Assembly: GCF_026625745.1 (NCBI RefSeq)
Contig: NZ_CP113061.1
Coordinates: 3,379,001 to 3,443,000 of the forward strand
Direction of reading: 5' to 3'
DNA length: 64,000 bases
Source of the DNA: Asticcacaulis sp. SL142
GTDB lineage: Bacteria; Pseudomonadota; Alphaproteobacteria; Caulobacterales; Caulobacteraceae
Made by a program: the position numbers and the translations under genes. Positions 26,345 to 34,718 of this stretch are shown piece by piece. The notes beneath the pieces are model-generated. The model searched no databases, had not been told where the DNA came from, and worked only from the letters and a program-made list of their open reading frames with translations. The number at the start of each line of letters is the position of its first letter. Position 1 is the first letter of the stretch.

Positions 26345-27124
26345 CTACGGGACGCGGCTGGCTCTGAGCAGTCTTTTCAGGCTATCGCCGCCAGCATATT
26401 CCTGCATACGTGTGTAACATACATGGGTCGACATCGGCTCACTCAGTATGTTCATCTTATATGAGCGCGGAATATCAGCATCGCGCACATGGCTGTCGAA
26501 CACAGCGATGGCTTCTATCAGCGCCGGATCATCAAAATCGTCAAGAGCTGCTTGATACAGAGGATAGCTGCGGCCATTTTTTAGGTGGACATCATAGACG
26601 GCGGTGGCACCCCCGTCGCTACATCTGTGGCCACCAAAACACATTATCCGGCAGCCAACTTCGATACGTTCTATGTCTTTTATATCATAGGTTTGTGGCG
26701 ATAAATCCCTGAACGGGGCGCTCACCGTAAATCGGTTGCCATAAAGAGCAAAGCCGCCTGAGTGGAAGTTATAAAACAGGGCCGCGGCATAGGTCAGAGT
26801 GAATATGACGCCTGATCCGAAAACAACCCGATCCTGAGCTTTGGTTTTTGCCACGTAGCTATGTAAAAACATCAGGCCCAGAAAGACGGTAAACCAGAGG
26901 AAGCCCAAGGTTTTAAAGCTATGGGGTGTCCAGCGGTGCCAGAACAGGGGCTGTGTTAAAAGGCTGGCGTAAAACGGCGATGGGTTGTCGCTGACATAGC
27001 CGACGAACTTCTGATGAACTCCGCTCACAATGGCGAACAGGATCACCAGGATGACGCCAAGAATAATTCCTAAACCTAGAGGATGACGTTTGACCCAACT
27101 GGTTCTGAAATAGTCGTTTTTCAT
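26345..27124 (-). CDS. membrane protein with PH-like domain, unknown function
   Basis: 259 residues from ATG 27122-27124. Three hydrophobic segments lie near residues 18-40, 73-90 and 105-122, then a soluble part with GGFALYGNRFTVSAPF and YDIKDIERIEVG. This outlines a PH-like domain similar in style to the membrane protein at 12.3-13.5 kb. Four cysteines occur in the last third (CRIMCFGGHRC plus VCYT). It is less GC-rich than its neighbours. No function is known. Confidence 0.62.
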   Translation of the reverse strand: MKNDYFRTSWVKRHPLGLGIILGVILVILFAIVSGVHQKFVGYVSDNPSPFYASLLTQPLFWHRWTPHSFKTLGFLWFTVFLGLMFLHSYVAKTKAQDRVVFGSGVIFTLTYAAALFYNFHSGGFALYGNRFTVSAPFRDLSPQTYDIKDIERIEVGCRIMCFGGHRCSDGGATAVYDVHLKNGRSYPLYQAALDDFDDPALIEAIAVFDSHVRDADIPRSYKMNILSEPMSTHVCYTRMQEYAGGDSLKRLLRASRVP

Positions 27125-27178
27125 GAATTTACCCCGCCGTGGCTGACGGTAATTCAATACGCTTTGGCGTCAAGGGAC

Positions 27179-27457
27179 TTATTGATTGGACGCCGCCGCC
27201 CCGCCACCCCAGATGGACAGGCCCAGCAGAAAGCCGAAATCGTACCAGCGCCCGATATTGGGCACAGCGTACATGCGGATGTCGTCGTTAAACAGGCTGA
27301 TGACAAAGCTGATGGGGGCGATCAGCCCGTGCCACAGTCCCATCCAGAAGGCCGGTGCGCCCGGTGTGCCTGCGGGTTGATGGGCCATGCAGGCGCTTAA
27401 GGCCAAGGCGGTGACGAGCACCGTGCCAAAGGTGATTAGTCGTGTGGTTTTTGTCAT
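27179..27457 (-). CDS. small conserved lipoprotein-like membrane protein
   Basis: 92 residues with lipobox LALSACMA near residue 23 and two further hydrophobic stretches. The middle, FWMGLWHGLIAPISFVISLF, and the end, NIGRWYDFGFLLG, match a widespread but uncharacterised small membrane protein type. Its ribosome site GGGAGGGG is very strong. It lies downstream of the pnt operon terminators, so it should have its own promoter. Confidence 0.75.
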   Translation of the reverse strand: MTKTTRLITFGTVLVTALALSACMAHQPAGTPGAPAFWMGLWHGLIAPISFVISLFNDDIRMYAVPNIGRWYDFGFLLGLSIWGGGAAASNQ

Positions 27458-27501
27458 GCGCCCCTCCCGTTCGGGTGAGGATAGCGCGGACGGCTCGAAA
27501 T

Positions 27502-27528
27502 AAAAAGAGCCAGCGTTGCCGCTGGCTC
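27502..27528 (-). terminator. intrinsic terminator of the pnt operon
   Basis: Stem GAGCCAGCG (27507-27515) with CGCTGGCTC (27520-27528), loop TTGC, followed on the minus strand by TTTTTA. It lies just beyond the hairpin repeat after pntB. Confidence 0.85.
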
Positions 27529-27535
27529 CCAGTTT

Positions 27536-27559
27536 CGGGTGCAGGGACTGTGTCCCTGC
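27536..27559 (-). repeat. short GC hairpin repeat, copy 3
   Basis: On the minus strand GCAGGGAC-ACA-GTCCCTGC followed by ACCCG, beginning right at the end of the pntB stop. One stem pair differs from the other copies but with a matching change on both arms (G-C to A-T), so the hairpin is conserved. Confidence 0.6.
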
Positions 27560-28978
27560 TTAGAGGGCCTTGACGATGCCTTCGACCATTTTCTTGGCAT
27601 CGGCAAAGAGCATCATGGTATTGTCGCGGAAGAACAGTTCGTTTTCGACGCCAGCATAGCCTGACGACATGCCGCGTTTGACGAACAGGACGGTGCCGGC
27701 TTTTTCGACATCAAGGATCGGCATACCATAGATGGCCGAGGTCTTATCGGTCTTGGCAGCCGGGTTGGTGACGTCGTTAGCCCCGATAACGAAAGCAACA
27801 TCGGCGGTGGCGAACTCTGAGTTGATGTCCTCAAGCTCGAACACTTCGTCATAGGGGACGTTGGCTTCGGCCAGCAGCACGTTCATGTGGCCGGGCATAC
27901 GACCTGCGACGGGGTGGATGGCGTATTTGACTTCGACGCCTTCTTCTTTGAGTTTGTCGGCCATTTCGCGCAAGGTGTGCTGAGCTTGGGCGACCGCCAT
28001 GCCGTAGCCGGGGACGATGATGACCTTTGAGGCATTCTTCATGATGAAGGCGGCGTCATCGGCTGAGCCTTGTTTCACGGGCCGCGTCTCGACCTTACCG
28101 CCCGCAGCGGTGTCGGCTGTGGCGCCAAAGCCCCCTAAGATGACCGAGATAAACGACCGGTTCATGGCCTTACACATGATGTAGCTGAGGATAGCCCCCG
28201 AAGACCCCACCAGCGCGCCGGTGATGATCAGGGCGATGTTCTCTAACGTGAACCCAAGTGCTGCTGCCGCCCAGCCGGAATAGGAGTTGAGCATGGAGAC
28301 CACGACCGGCATGTCGGCGCCGCCGATCGGGATGATGAGGGTGATGCCGAGGATTAGCGCCAGGGCAAAGATGACCCAGAACGCCCAGGTCGCCTGACCG
28401 GCTGTCGAGATTAAAACCCCGATCAGCACCACAATGCCGAGCCCAAGCGCGATATTGAGCAGGTGGCGGGCGGGCAGGATGATCGGTGCGCCCGACATAT
28501 TGCCGTTGAGCTTGGCAAAGGCGATGACCGAGCCGGTAAAGGTGATCGCCCCGATGGCGACGCCCAGTGCCAGTTCGATGATCGACTGGATCTTGATGCC
28601 GCCAAGACCGTCCGCGATATGGAAGGCTTCGGGGGCATAGAGGGCACCGACGGCGACCAGACAGGCGGCCATGCCGACGAGTGAGTGGAACGCTGCCACA
28701 AGCTGCGGCATGGAGGTCATGGAGACCTTCTTGGCGATGGTGGCCCCGGCAAAGCCGCCGATGGCGATGCCGCCGACGATCAGGCCGATGGTGACGGGAT
28801 CAAGCTCACCGCCGATAAACAGGCCAATCAGGGTCACGCCGACCGCAATGGCCATGCCGATCATGCCGTAGAGATTGCCCTTACGGCTGGTTTCCGGCGA
28901 CGATAGCCCGCGCAGGGCCAGAATGAACAGAACGCCGGACACCAGATAGGCGAGGGCGGAAATGTCAGAGAAGGTCAT
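27560..28978 (-). CDS. pntB: NAD(P) transhydrogenase subunit beta
   Basis: 472 residues from ATG 28976-28978 (MTFSDISALAYLVSG), behind a very strong AGGAGGCG site. The frame stays open for over 100 more codons upstream, but that part is translated repeat DNA. About eight membrane helices are followed by the NADP(H)-binding domain III with VPGYGMAVAQAQH, GANDVTNPAA and VVVKRG-like VLFVKRGMSSGYAGVEN. It couples proton flow to NADPH formation. Last gene of pntAa-SnoaL-pntAb-pntB; a 187-base gap with a repeat separates it from pntAb. Confidence 0.95.
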   Translation of the reverse strand: MTFSDISALAYLVSGVLFILALRGLSSPETSRKGNLYGMIGMAIAVGVTLIGLFIGGELDPVTIGLIVGGIAIGGFAGATIAKKVSMTSMPQLVAAFHSLVGMAACLVAVGALYAPEAFHIADGLGGIKIQSIIELALGVAIGAITFTGSVIAFAKLNGNMSGAPIILPARHLLNIALGLGIVVLIGVLISTAGQATWAFWVIFALALILGITLIIPIGGADMPVVVSMLNSYSGWAAAALGFTLENIALIITGALVGSSGAILSYIMCKAMNRSFISVILGGFGATADTAAGGKVETRPVKQGSADDAAFIMKNASKVIIVPGYGMAVAQAQHTLREMADKLKEEGVEVKYAIHPVAGRMPGHMNVLLAEANVPYDEVFELEDINSEFATADVAFVIGANDVTNPAAKTDKTSAIYGMPILDVEKAGTVLFVKRGMSSGYAGVENELFFRDNTMMLFADAKKMVEGIVKAL

Positions 28979-29009
28979 TGAACGCCTCCTGTGCGTGTGG
29001 AGGGCTGCG

Positions 29010-29146
29010 TCTCCGCCCCACTCTGTGGGGAGGGGGACCGCGAGCCCGTAAGGGCTGACGCGGTGGAGGGGTAATGGAGAGGGAGGTTGTACCCCTCCGT
29101 CAGCGACGCTGCGCGCGCTGCCACCTCCCCATGCGATGGGGAGGAG
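29010..29146. repeat. intergenic palindromic repeat inside the pnt operon, locus 10
   Basis: CTCCGCCCCACTC/TGTGGGGAGGGGG with a small GCGAGCCCGTAAGGGCTGACGC-like stem and GGTGGAGGGGTA tail, then the mirror unit TACCCCTCCGTC ... CCACCTCCCCATG/ATGGGGAGGAG. It lies between pntAb and pntB and must be transcribed with them if the operon is intact. Confidence 0.8.
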
Positions 29147-29165
29147 AAAGGTGCTATGTTTTGCA

Positions 29166-29498
29166 TTAGTGCTTCCCCCCGTCCGCTTTTGCGGGCTTTT
29201 CTTTCTTTTTGTACATGGCCAGCATCCGGCGGGTGACCATGAAGCCGCCGAAGATATTGACCGCGGCAAAGGCTGAGGCGATGGCACCAGAGCCTTTGGA
29301 TATCCATGCGTCTGATCCGGTGGCGGATGCCGCAGCGGCCAGTAAGGCCCCCACGATAATGACTGAGGAAATGGCGTTGGTTACCGCCATCAGCGGCGTG
29401 TGCAGGGCGGGGGTGACGCTCCACACCACATAATAGCCCACGAAAATGGCCAGTACGAAAATGGCCAGACGAAAGATGGTTGGATCAACGACTTCCAT
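29166..29498 (-). CDS. pntAb: NAD(P) transhydrogenase alpha subunit, membrane part
   Basis: 110 residues from ATG 29496-29498 ([11 protein letters not shown]) with AGAGGA upstream. Three hydrophobic helices match domain IIa, including [19 protein letters not shown] and the C-terminal [17 protein letters not shown]. In this bacterial type the alpha subunit is split in two. The start lies 14 bases inside the end of the SnoaL-like gene, indicating tight coupling. Confidence 0.93.
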   Translation of the reverse strand: MEVVDPTIFRLAIFVLAIFVGYYVVWSVTPALHTPLMAVTNAISSVIIVGALLAAAASATGSDAWISKGSGAIASAFAAVNIFGGFMVTRRMLAMYKKKEKPAKADGGKH

Positions 29499-29880
29499 AG
29501 TTTTTCCTCTTAAGCGGGGCGATGGAATAGGCGACGCTGGCCGCACGGATCAGGCCGTCCTGATCATATTCGTGGGTTTCCGTCACCACATGGCTGGATT
29601 GGTTGCGGTAGACCAGAGTGTTGTGCGCGACACCCTGACAATTGGCGATGCCTTCAAAATGCAGGTTCGGCACGCGCTCAAGGGCGGCTTTAACATAGTG
29701 AAATAAGGCCTCGATACCGTTCAGGACGCCGTCTTCGGACATGTCCATTCGGGTGACGAAGGGCGATGAAAACACAACGTCGTCGGCATAAAGCTCGCAA
29801 ATGCCCTGCGCATCGCGGTTGTTCCATGCGGCGTAAAAGGCCAGTTCGCGGGCGTGGGGTGTGGAGGCATTAAGGCTCAT
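29485..29880 (-). CDS. SnoaL-like (NTF2-fold) protein within the pnt operon
   Basis: 131 residues with the SnoaL/NTF2-like outline: [30 protein letters not shown] at the N-terminus (named here by its ends), then [19 protein letters not shown] and [11 protein letters not shown]. Such small cone-shaped folds serve as cyclases, isomerases or binding proteins, and no catalytic set can be assigned. Its ATG overlaps the pntAa stop (ATGA) and its 3' end overlaps pntAb, so it is translated as part of the transhydrogenase operon. The usual arrangement has pntAa directly beside pntAb. Confidence 0.8.
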   Translation of the reverse strand: MSLNASTPHARELAFYAAWNNRDAQGICELYADDVVFSSPFVTRMDMSEDGVLNGIEALFHYVKAALERVPNLHFEGIANCQGVAHNTLVYRNQSSHVVTETHEYDQDGLIRAASVAYSIAPLKRKNYGSR

Positions 29881-31016
29881 GAGGGGGCTTTCAAAGAGGG
29901 ATGGACGATGGCGCCATCCTTGGTGACCAGCGCGGCCTTGAGGATTTCATCCTCAAAATCCGGGGCTAAGGCACCGTCTTTGGTGATCAGAAGGCCCACA
30001 AACGCCTGAAGGTTCTTGGCATACAGGGCGGAGGCGTCCGTGGCTATGCTGGTGACGATATTTGTCGGGCCATAGATTTTGACGCCGTTCACATCGACGA
30101 TCTGATCGGGTACGCAACCTTCGACATTGCCGCCCTGGGGGGCCGCCAGATCAATCAGCACCGAACCGGGCTTCATCGAGGCGACCTGCTCTTTGGTGAC
30201 CAGAATGGGGGCCGCCCGGCCGGGGATCAGGGCGGTGGTAATCACAATGTCCTGCTTGGCGATATGGGCGGTGACGAGGGCGGCTTGTTTCGCTTTATAC
30301 TCCGCCGACATTTCCTTGGCGTAGCCACCGGCGGTCTGGGCGTTTTTGAACTCTTCGTCCTCAACGGCGGTAAACTTGGCCCCCAGTGATTCGACCTGTT
30401 CCTTGGTGGCCGGGCGCACGTCAGTGGCGGAGACAACCGCGCCTAAACGACGGGCGGTGGCGATGGCTTGCAGACCCGCAACGCCAACCCCCATGATGAA
30501 GGTCTTGGCGGGGGCGACCGTACCCGCCGCCGTCATCATCATCGGGAACGCCTTACCGTATATGGCGGCGGCATCAATGACGGCGCGGTAACCGGCCAGA
30601 TTGGCCTGAGACGACAGCACGTCCATGACCTGCGCGCGGGTGATACGTGGCACAAACTCCATCGCATAGGCCGAAGCCCCCGCCGTGGCCAGCGCGGCGA
30701 GGGTTTCTTTCTCGCGGTAGGCATCGAGCAGGGCGATAACCTGCGCGCCGGGTTTCAGCGCGGCGATTTCCACGGCTTCCGGCCCGCGCACCTTAAGCAC
30801 GATATCGGCGGTTTTTATGGCTTCGGTGGCCGATTTGGCGATGTGCGCGCCTGCGTCCACAAACGCCTGATTGGTGATGGCCGCCCCCAGACCTGCGCCG
30901 GTTTCAACCTGCACAACGATGCCCGCAGCGGTCCATTTCTTCACGGTATCGGGGGTGGCGGCCACGCGGGTCTCACCGGTGCGCGTTTCCTTTGGTATGG
31001 CGATGGTAATGGCCAC
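29877..31016 (-). CDS. pntAa: NAD(P) transhydrogenase alpha subunit, NAD-binding part
   Basis: 379 residues from a GTG start behind GAGGGAGC. It is the alanine dehydrogenase-like domain I: IAIPKETRTGETRVAATPD at the N-terminus, the NAD loop GVGVAGLQAIATARRLGAVV, and later IPGRAAPILVTKEQV and DLAAPQGGN. It binds NAD(H) on the cytoplasmic side and passes hydride to NADP on PntB. First gene of its operon, with a good promoter about 100 bases upstream. Confidence 0.95.
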   Translation of the reverse strand: MAITIAIPKETRTGETRVAATPDTVKKWTAAGIVVQVETGAGLGAAITNQAFVDAGAHIAKSATEAIKTADIVLKVRGPEAVEIAALKPGAQVIALLDAYREKETLAALATAGASAYAMEFVPRITRAQVMDVLSSQANLAGYRAVIDAAAIYGKAFPMMMTAAGTVAPAKTFIMGVGVAGLQAIATARRLGAVVSATDVRPATKEQVESLGAKFTAVEDEEFKNAQTAGGYAKEMSAEYKAKQAALVTAHIAKQDIVITTALIPGRAAPILVTKEQVASMKPGSVLIDLAAPQGGNVEGCVPDQIVDVNGVKIYGPTNIVTSIATDASALYAKNLQAFVGLLITKDGALAPDFEDEILKAALVTKDGAIVHPSLKAPS

Positions 31017-31058
31017 GTTCGCTCCCTCTTTTGCTTGTCCGGCGGCAAAGGAAGGTAG

Positions 31059-31071
31059 TTACATCATGTAA
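31059..31071. promoter_or_regulatory. palindrome in the pntAa leader
   Basis: TTACATCATGTAA is a perfect 6-1-6 palindrome lying between the pntAa promoter and start codon. Its position suits an operator that would block transcription, but no regulator is known. Confidence 0.35.
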
Positions 31072-31117
31072 ATACTATCAATTGAAACCGGATGTGTCGC
31101 TTTGTACAAGTATTGCG

Positions 31118-31146
31118 TCATTATGAGGAAATAGTCGAGGTGTCAA
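31118..31146 (-). promoter_or_regulatory. sigma-70-type promoter of the pnt operon
   Basis: On the minus strand TTGACA (31146-31141), 17-base spacer, TAATGA (31123-31118). This is close to consensus and about 100 bases before the pntAa start. Confidence 0.65.
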
Positions 31147-31232
31147 AGCCTGTTTATTGGTTTTGAGACACCGGTGTCATTTTTAAGTATTAGTCCTACA
31201 ATTAAAAGCTTTATTGTGCGGCGCACATGAAA

Positions 31233-31262
31233 ACGCCCTGACTTAGCTAAAAGTCAGGGCGT
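31233..31262 (-). terminator. intrinsic terminator of the oxidase subunit IV gene
   Basis: Perfect 12-pair stem ACGCCCTGACTT (31233-31244) / AAGTCAGGGCGT (31251-31262), loop AGCTAA, with TTTT following on the minus strand, about 27 bases after the stop. Confidence 0.8.
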
Positions 31263-31289
31263 AAAACAGATGATGCGGTGAACGGCCAG

Positions 31290-31541
31290 TTAATGTTTGG
31301 CGTCAGGCTTGGTCTTAAGCATGAACCAGCCGACAACCACCAGCGCCCCGGTCGAAATCACAGCCGGGATAAAGCCCGCGCCCTTAACGGCGAACATGAC
31401 TGTGATGAACAGGACAAACGCCGCCGTGGCCAGCGAACCCCACTTGGTCATGCCCACGAACAGGTCATATGAATTTTGCTGAGCGTGGACATCCATCTCA
31501 CCCTTGACGTAATCGTTGTGAGCATCGTGATGATCGGCCAT
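31290..31541 (-). CDS. aa3-type cytochrome c oxidase subunit IV
   Basis: 83 residues. The soluble N-terminus carries DYVKGEMDVHAQQNSYDLFV, the signature of the small bacterial subunit IV of alphaproteobacterial aa3 oxidases. Two hydrophobic stretches follow (about 34-52 and 56-74). The subunit wraps around the oxidase in the inner membrane and has no cofactor. The main oxidase genes are elsewhere. Start ATG has AGGGAAC upstream; the gene ends in its own terminator. Confidence 0.88.
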   Translation of the reverse strand: MADHHDAHNDYVKGEMDVHAQQNSYDLFVGMTKWGSLATAAFVLFITVMFAVKGAGFIPAVISTGALVVVGWFMLKTKPDAKH

Positions 31542-31622
31542 GACAGGTTCCCTGAATAAATCTTATGTCGTTGAGGATATAGCAAACACCGGGTGATCCG
31601 GTCAACTGTCACGGTTTCGGGC

Positions 31623-33425
31623 TCAGTTTAACGCTTCAAACTGGTCGATCAGGCTCTCTAAACGCTGACAGCCCAGTTTCCAGAACGCTTTTTCGCGCGG
31701 ATTGAGGCCAAACGGCGCTAAGGCCTCAACATAGGTTTTGGTGCCGCCCGCGCTCAAAAGCTGCTCATAGAGCGGGGTGAAGCCTGTCGGATCCTGACGG
31801 CGCTTTTCCATCAGGGAGGATACCAGCAAATCCCCAAAGCTATAGGCATAGACATAGAACGGCACATGGACGAAGTGGCTGATATAGGCCCACCAGTATT
31901 CATAACCGTCATTCAGCTTGATCGCGGGGCCGAGGGATTCGCCCATGATCTCAAGCCACAGGGCGTTCAGTTGATCGACGCTGACTTCGCCGTCCTTACG
32001 GGCCGCGTGGAACCGCTCCTCAAAGCGGTGAAAGGCGATCTGGCGGATGACGGAGTTCAGGCCGTCTTCGATTTTACCGGCCAGCAGGGCTTTTTTCTCA
32101 TCAGGCGTTGCGCCCGCCACCAGATGCTCGAACACCAGACCTTCGGCAAAGATCGAGGCGGTTTCAGCCAGCGTCAGCGGCGTGTCGGCCAGCGTCGAGC
32201 CCAGCGGCGCGGCCATAGTCTGATGGACCGCATGGCCGAGTTCGTGGGCTAAGGTCAAAACTTCGCGCCGGTCGCCGGTGAAGTTGAGCATAACGTAAGG
32301 GTGGTGCGATGACGACACCGGATGGGCATAGGCTCCGGACGATTTCCCGGCTCTGGGGGCGGCATCAATCCACGGTTTTTCGAAGAACACGCGGGCGCGG
32401 GCCTCGAAATCGCCGCCCATCTGGGCAAAACTTTTGAGGACGACGGATTTGGCCTCATCCCAGCTATATTTTTTCTGGATATCACTGGTGATTGGGGCGT
32501 TGCGGTCCCAGAAATCGAGCTGTTTCTTGCCCATCAGCTTGGCTTTCAGGGCATAGTAACGGTGCGACAAGGCAGCATAGGATTCACTGACCGCCTCGGC
32601 CATGGCATCGACCGCGTCGGCATCGACTTCGTTGGCGAGGTGGCGAGACGCCGCGGGGGTGGGGTATTTGCGCCAGCGGTCGTCGATCTGCTTTTCAAAC
32701 GCCAGTGTGTTGAGCGCCAACGCGAGTGTCGGCGCGTTGTCTTTCAGGGCCGCGCTCAGACCATTAGCGGCAGCCTTACGCACCGAGGCCTGCGGGGCCG
32801 CAAGCCGCGACAGGGTTTCATTGAGGGTCAGGCTTTCTTTACCAACCTTGGCGCGCAAACGGGCCAGGGTCTCATCAAACAGGCGCGTCCATTGGGTGGT
32901 GGCCGGCATCCGTTCCAGCATCAGTTTTTCAAGCTCAGGCGACAATTCGTGGGGCCGACCGGCGCGGATACGACGCAGCCACGGCCGCCATTTGGTGGCA
33001 CGGTCGGATTTGAGCGCCTGCTCGATTTCCCAGTCTTCAAGCTTATTCAGTTCCAGATTGAGAAACAAAGTGTCGGTCGACATCATGGCGACCTTGGCGC
33101 GCAGATCGGCATCAAGCTTTGAAATACGCGCATCGTCGCGGTTGATGGTGGACGCCAGGGTGGCATAGGCCATAGCCCCGCTCAAACTGTCCATCGCCCG
33201 CTCATTGAGGGTTGCGGCCTGATCGATTAACGCCCCCAATCGCTCGGCATCATGCCGTCCGGCCAGAAACGCGCCGTTTAGCTTGGCGAGGTCTTTGATC
33301 AGGCCCTGCGCTTTATCGAGGTCGGCGGCGATAGCCGGATCCTCCGGGCCGCTGTAGAGATCAGACAGATCCCAGACGGGCAGTTGCGTTTCAGGATCGA
33401 CGGGCAGGGGGGCATTTGGGGTCAT
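31623..33425 (-). CDS. pepF: oligoendopeptidase F (M3 family)
   Basis: 600 residues from ATG 33423-33425 (MTPNAPLPVDPETQL); a TTG six codons earlier stands only two bases after GAGGAG and is an alternative. The zinc site is the HELGH motif in LTLAHELGHAVHQ, with the third ligand Glu in the downstream LAETASIFAEGLVFE helix. It is a cytoplasmic metallopeptidase that cuts short peptides. No signal peptide. It stands alone between oxidase subunit IV and an oppositely oriented exported protein. Confidence 0.93.
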   Translation of the reverse strand: MTPNAPLPVDPETQLPVWDLSDLYSGPEDPAIAADLDKAQGLIKDLAKLNGAFLAGRHDAERLGALIDQAATLNERAMDSLSGAMAYATLASTINRDDARISKLDADLRAKVAMMSTDTLFLNLELNKLEDWEIEQALKSDRATKWRPWLRRIRAGRPHELSPELEKLMLERMPATTQWTRLFDETLARLRAKVGKESLTLNETLSRLAAPQASVRKAAANGLSAALKDNAPTLALALNTLAFEKQIDDRWRKYPTPAASRHLANEVDADAVDAMAEAVSESYAALSHRYYALKAKLMGKKQLDFWDRNAPITSDIQKKYSWDEAKSVVLKSFAQMGGDFEARARVFFEKPWIDAAPRAGKSSGAYAHPVSSSHHPYVMLNFTGDRREVLTLAHELGHAVHQTMAAPLGSTLADTPLTLAETASIFAEGLVFEHLVAGATPDEKKALLAGKIEDGLNSVIRQIAFHRFEERFHAARKDGEVSVDQLNALWLEIMGESLGPAIKLNDGYEYWWAYISHFVHVPFYVYAYSFGDLLVSSLMEKRRQDPTGFTPLYEQLLSAGGTKTYVEALAPFGLNPREKAFWKLGCQRLESLIDQFEALN

Positions 33426-33591
33426 AGTCGCGTTCAACCACAATGCTCCTCAAAAATCGAGCGGGAATCTTTGCGCTCGAATTCCGCTACGGTATGAATT
33501 TAAGGGAAAACGCCTGTCATAACCCTTTTATTTTTGCATTATATGAATTCTGACCATACGACTATCGGGATTATATGGGGGGACGACTTTA

Positions 33592-34548
33592 ATGGAATCT
33601 GTGACCATTGATCGGCGTTTGTTTTTGCTTGCGGCTGCGGTGTCTGCTGTATCCACTGCCTATCCCAGCCTGGCCCAACAACAGGCCGACAAGAGCTATA
33701 AGCCCAAAGTGGACGCCCCGGTCTTTCAAGGTTCGGGAAAGGTCGTCGTCATAGACGAGGCCCACAATAATTTTCATACGGCGACCGGGCGTTATGAGCC
33801 CTTTGCGAATCTACTGAGAGCCGATGGTCTCATCGTCAAGCCTGGTGTCGTAAAGTTCGACGAAAATGCTTTGACTGGCATTGATGCTCTGGTTATCGCC
33901 AATGCCCTTCCTCCCAGAGATCGATCCAGCGACACCGCCTTCACACTTGAGGAATGCGCAGCACTTGAGGCTTGGGTTCGATCGGGAGGGGCGCTTTGGC
34001 TGGTTGCCGACCACGCACCTTTCGGCGCTGCCACCCAAAACCTTGCGAACGTATTTGGGTTTCAAATGGGAGATGGATGGGTTTATGAGCCGACATCGGG
34101 CGGCTTAACAACCCAGATAGAATTTGACCGAAAGTCAGGTGCTCTCGGAAATCATCCCATCACAAACGGCTTGAATGCAAAAGAGGCAATCAAGAAAGTC
34201 AAAAGCTTCTCAGGCCAGTCATTAACCTTGCCTCCCGGAGGGGTTGCCTTGTTGTCTCTCGGAGCCGGCGCTCGTGAAGCCAGATCAAATAAGGATCTGA
34301 GCGACGCAGAAATGGCCTTCAAGAAGAGGCAGGCCCCTATGGATGCCGCCGTTGCAGGTCGCGTACAGGGCTTTGCGCTTGAGCACGGTGCCGGGCGCCT
34401 TGTCGTTCTCGGGGAGGCCGCAATGATAACCGCTCAACGTGTGAATTTTGGTAATGGGCAGTCTCAAACGGTTGGTATGGGATTACGAAGCATCGACAAT
34501 GAACAATTCGCCTTGAATATCAGCCGTTGGTTGTTGAGGGCATTATAA
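33592..34548 (+). CDS. exported DUF4350-like protein
   Basis: 318 residues with a signal peptide (RRLFLLAAAVSAVSTAYPSLA). The mature part reads as a class I glutamine amidotransferase-like fold: VVVIDEAHNNFHT near residue 50, LVIANALPP, then EECAALEAWVRSGGALWLVADHAPFG (by its ends) and later GRLVVLGEAAMIT. DUF4350-type domains of this fold are found in periplasmic or membrane proteins without known enzyme activity. Codon use is less GC-biased than neighbours. It lies about 170 bases before the tacA-like gene. Confidence 0.68.
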   Translation: MESVTIDRRLFLLAAAVSAVSTAYPSLAQQQADKSYKPKVDAPVFQGSGKVVVIDEAHNNFHTATGRYEPFANLLRADGLIVKPGVVKFDENALTGIDALVIANALPPRDRSSDTAFTLEECAALEAWVRSGGALWLVADHAPFGAATQNLANVFGFQMGDGWVYEPTSGGLTTQIEFDRKSGALGNHPITNGLNAKEAIKKVKSFSGQSLTLPPGGVALLSLGAGAREARSNKDLSDAEMAFKKRQAPMDAAVAGRVQGFALEHGAGRLVVLGEAAMITAQRVNFGNGQSQTVGMGLRSIDNEQFALNISRWLLRAL

Positions 34549-34718
34549 AACGCTCAAACTGAGTACGTAAATATTGGACAAAATCCCACCCATCCGTACT
34601 GAAACGATACATTAACCACATGTCTTGACGTGATTTTCACCTGATGGGCGTAAACCTGTCTCAAAATAATCCGGTTAGGCGGAAATGTCCGCGCCGAAAA
34701 TCAGATGATGGGTGTTAC

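Noticed and set aside
28979..29287. N-terminal extension of pntB
   Set aside because: It encodes repeat DNA and the antisense-like end of pntAb; PntB homologues begin at MTFSDISAL, which has an AGGAGG site.
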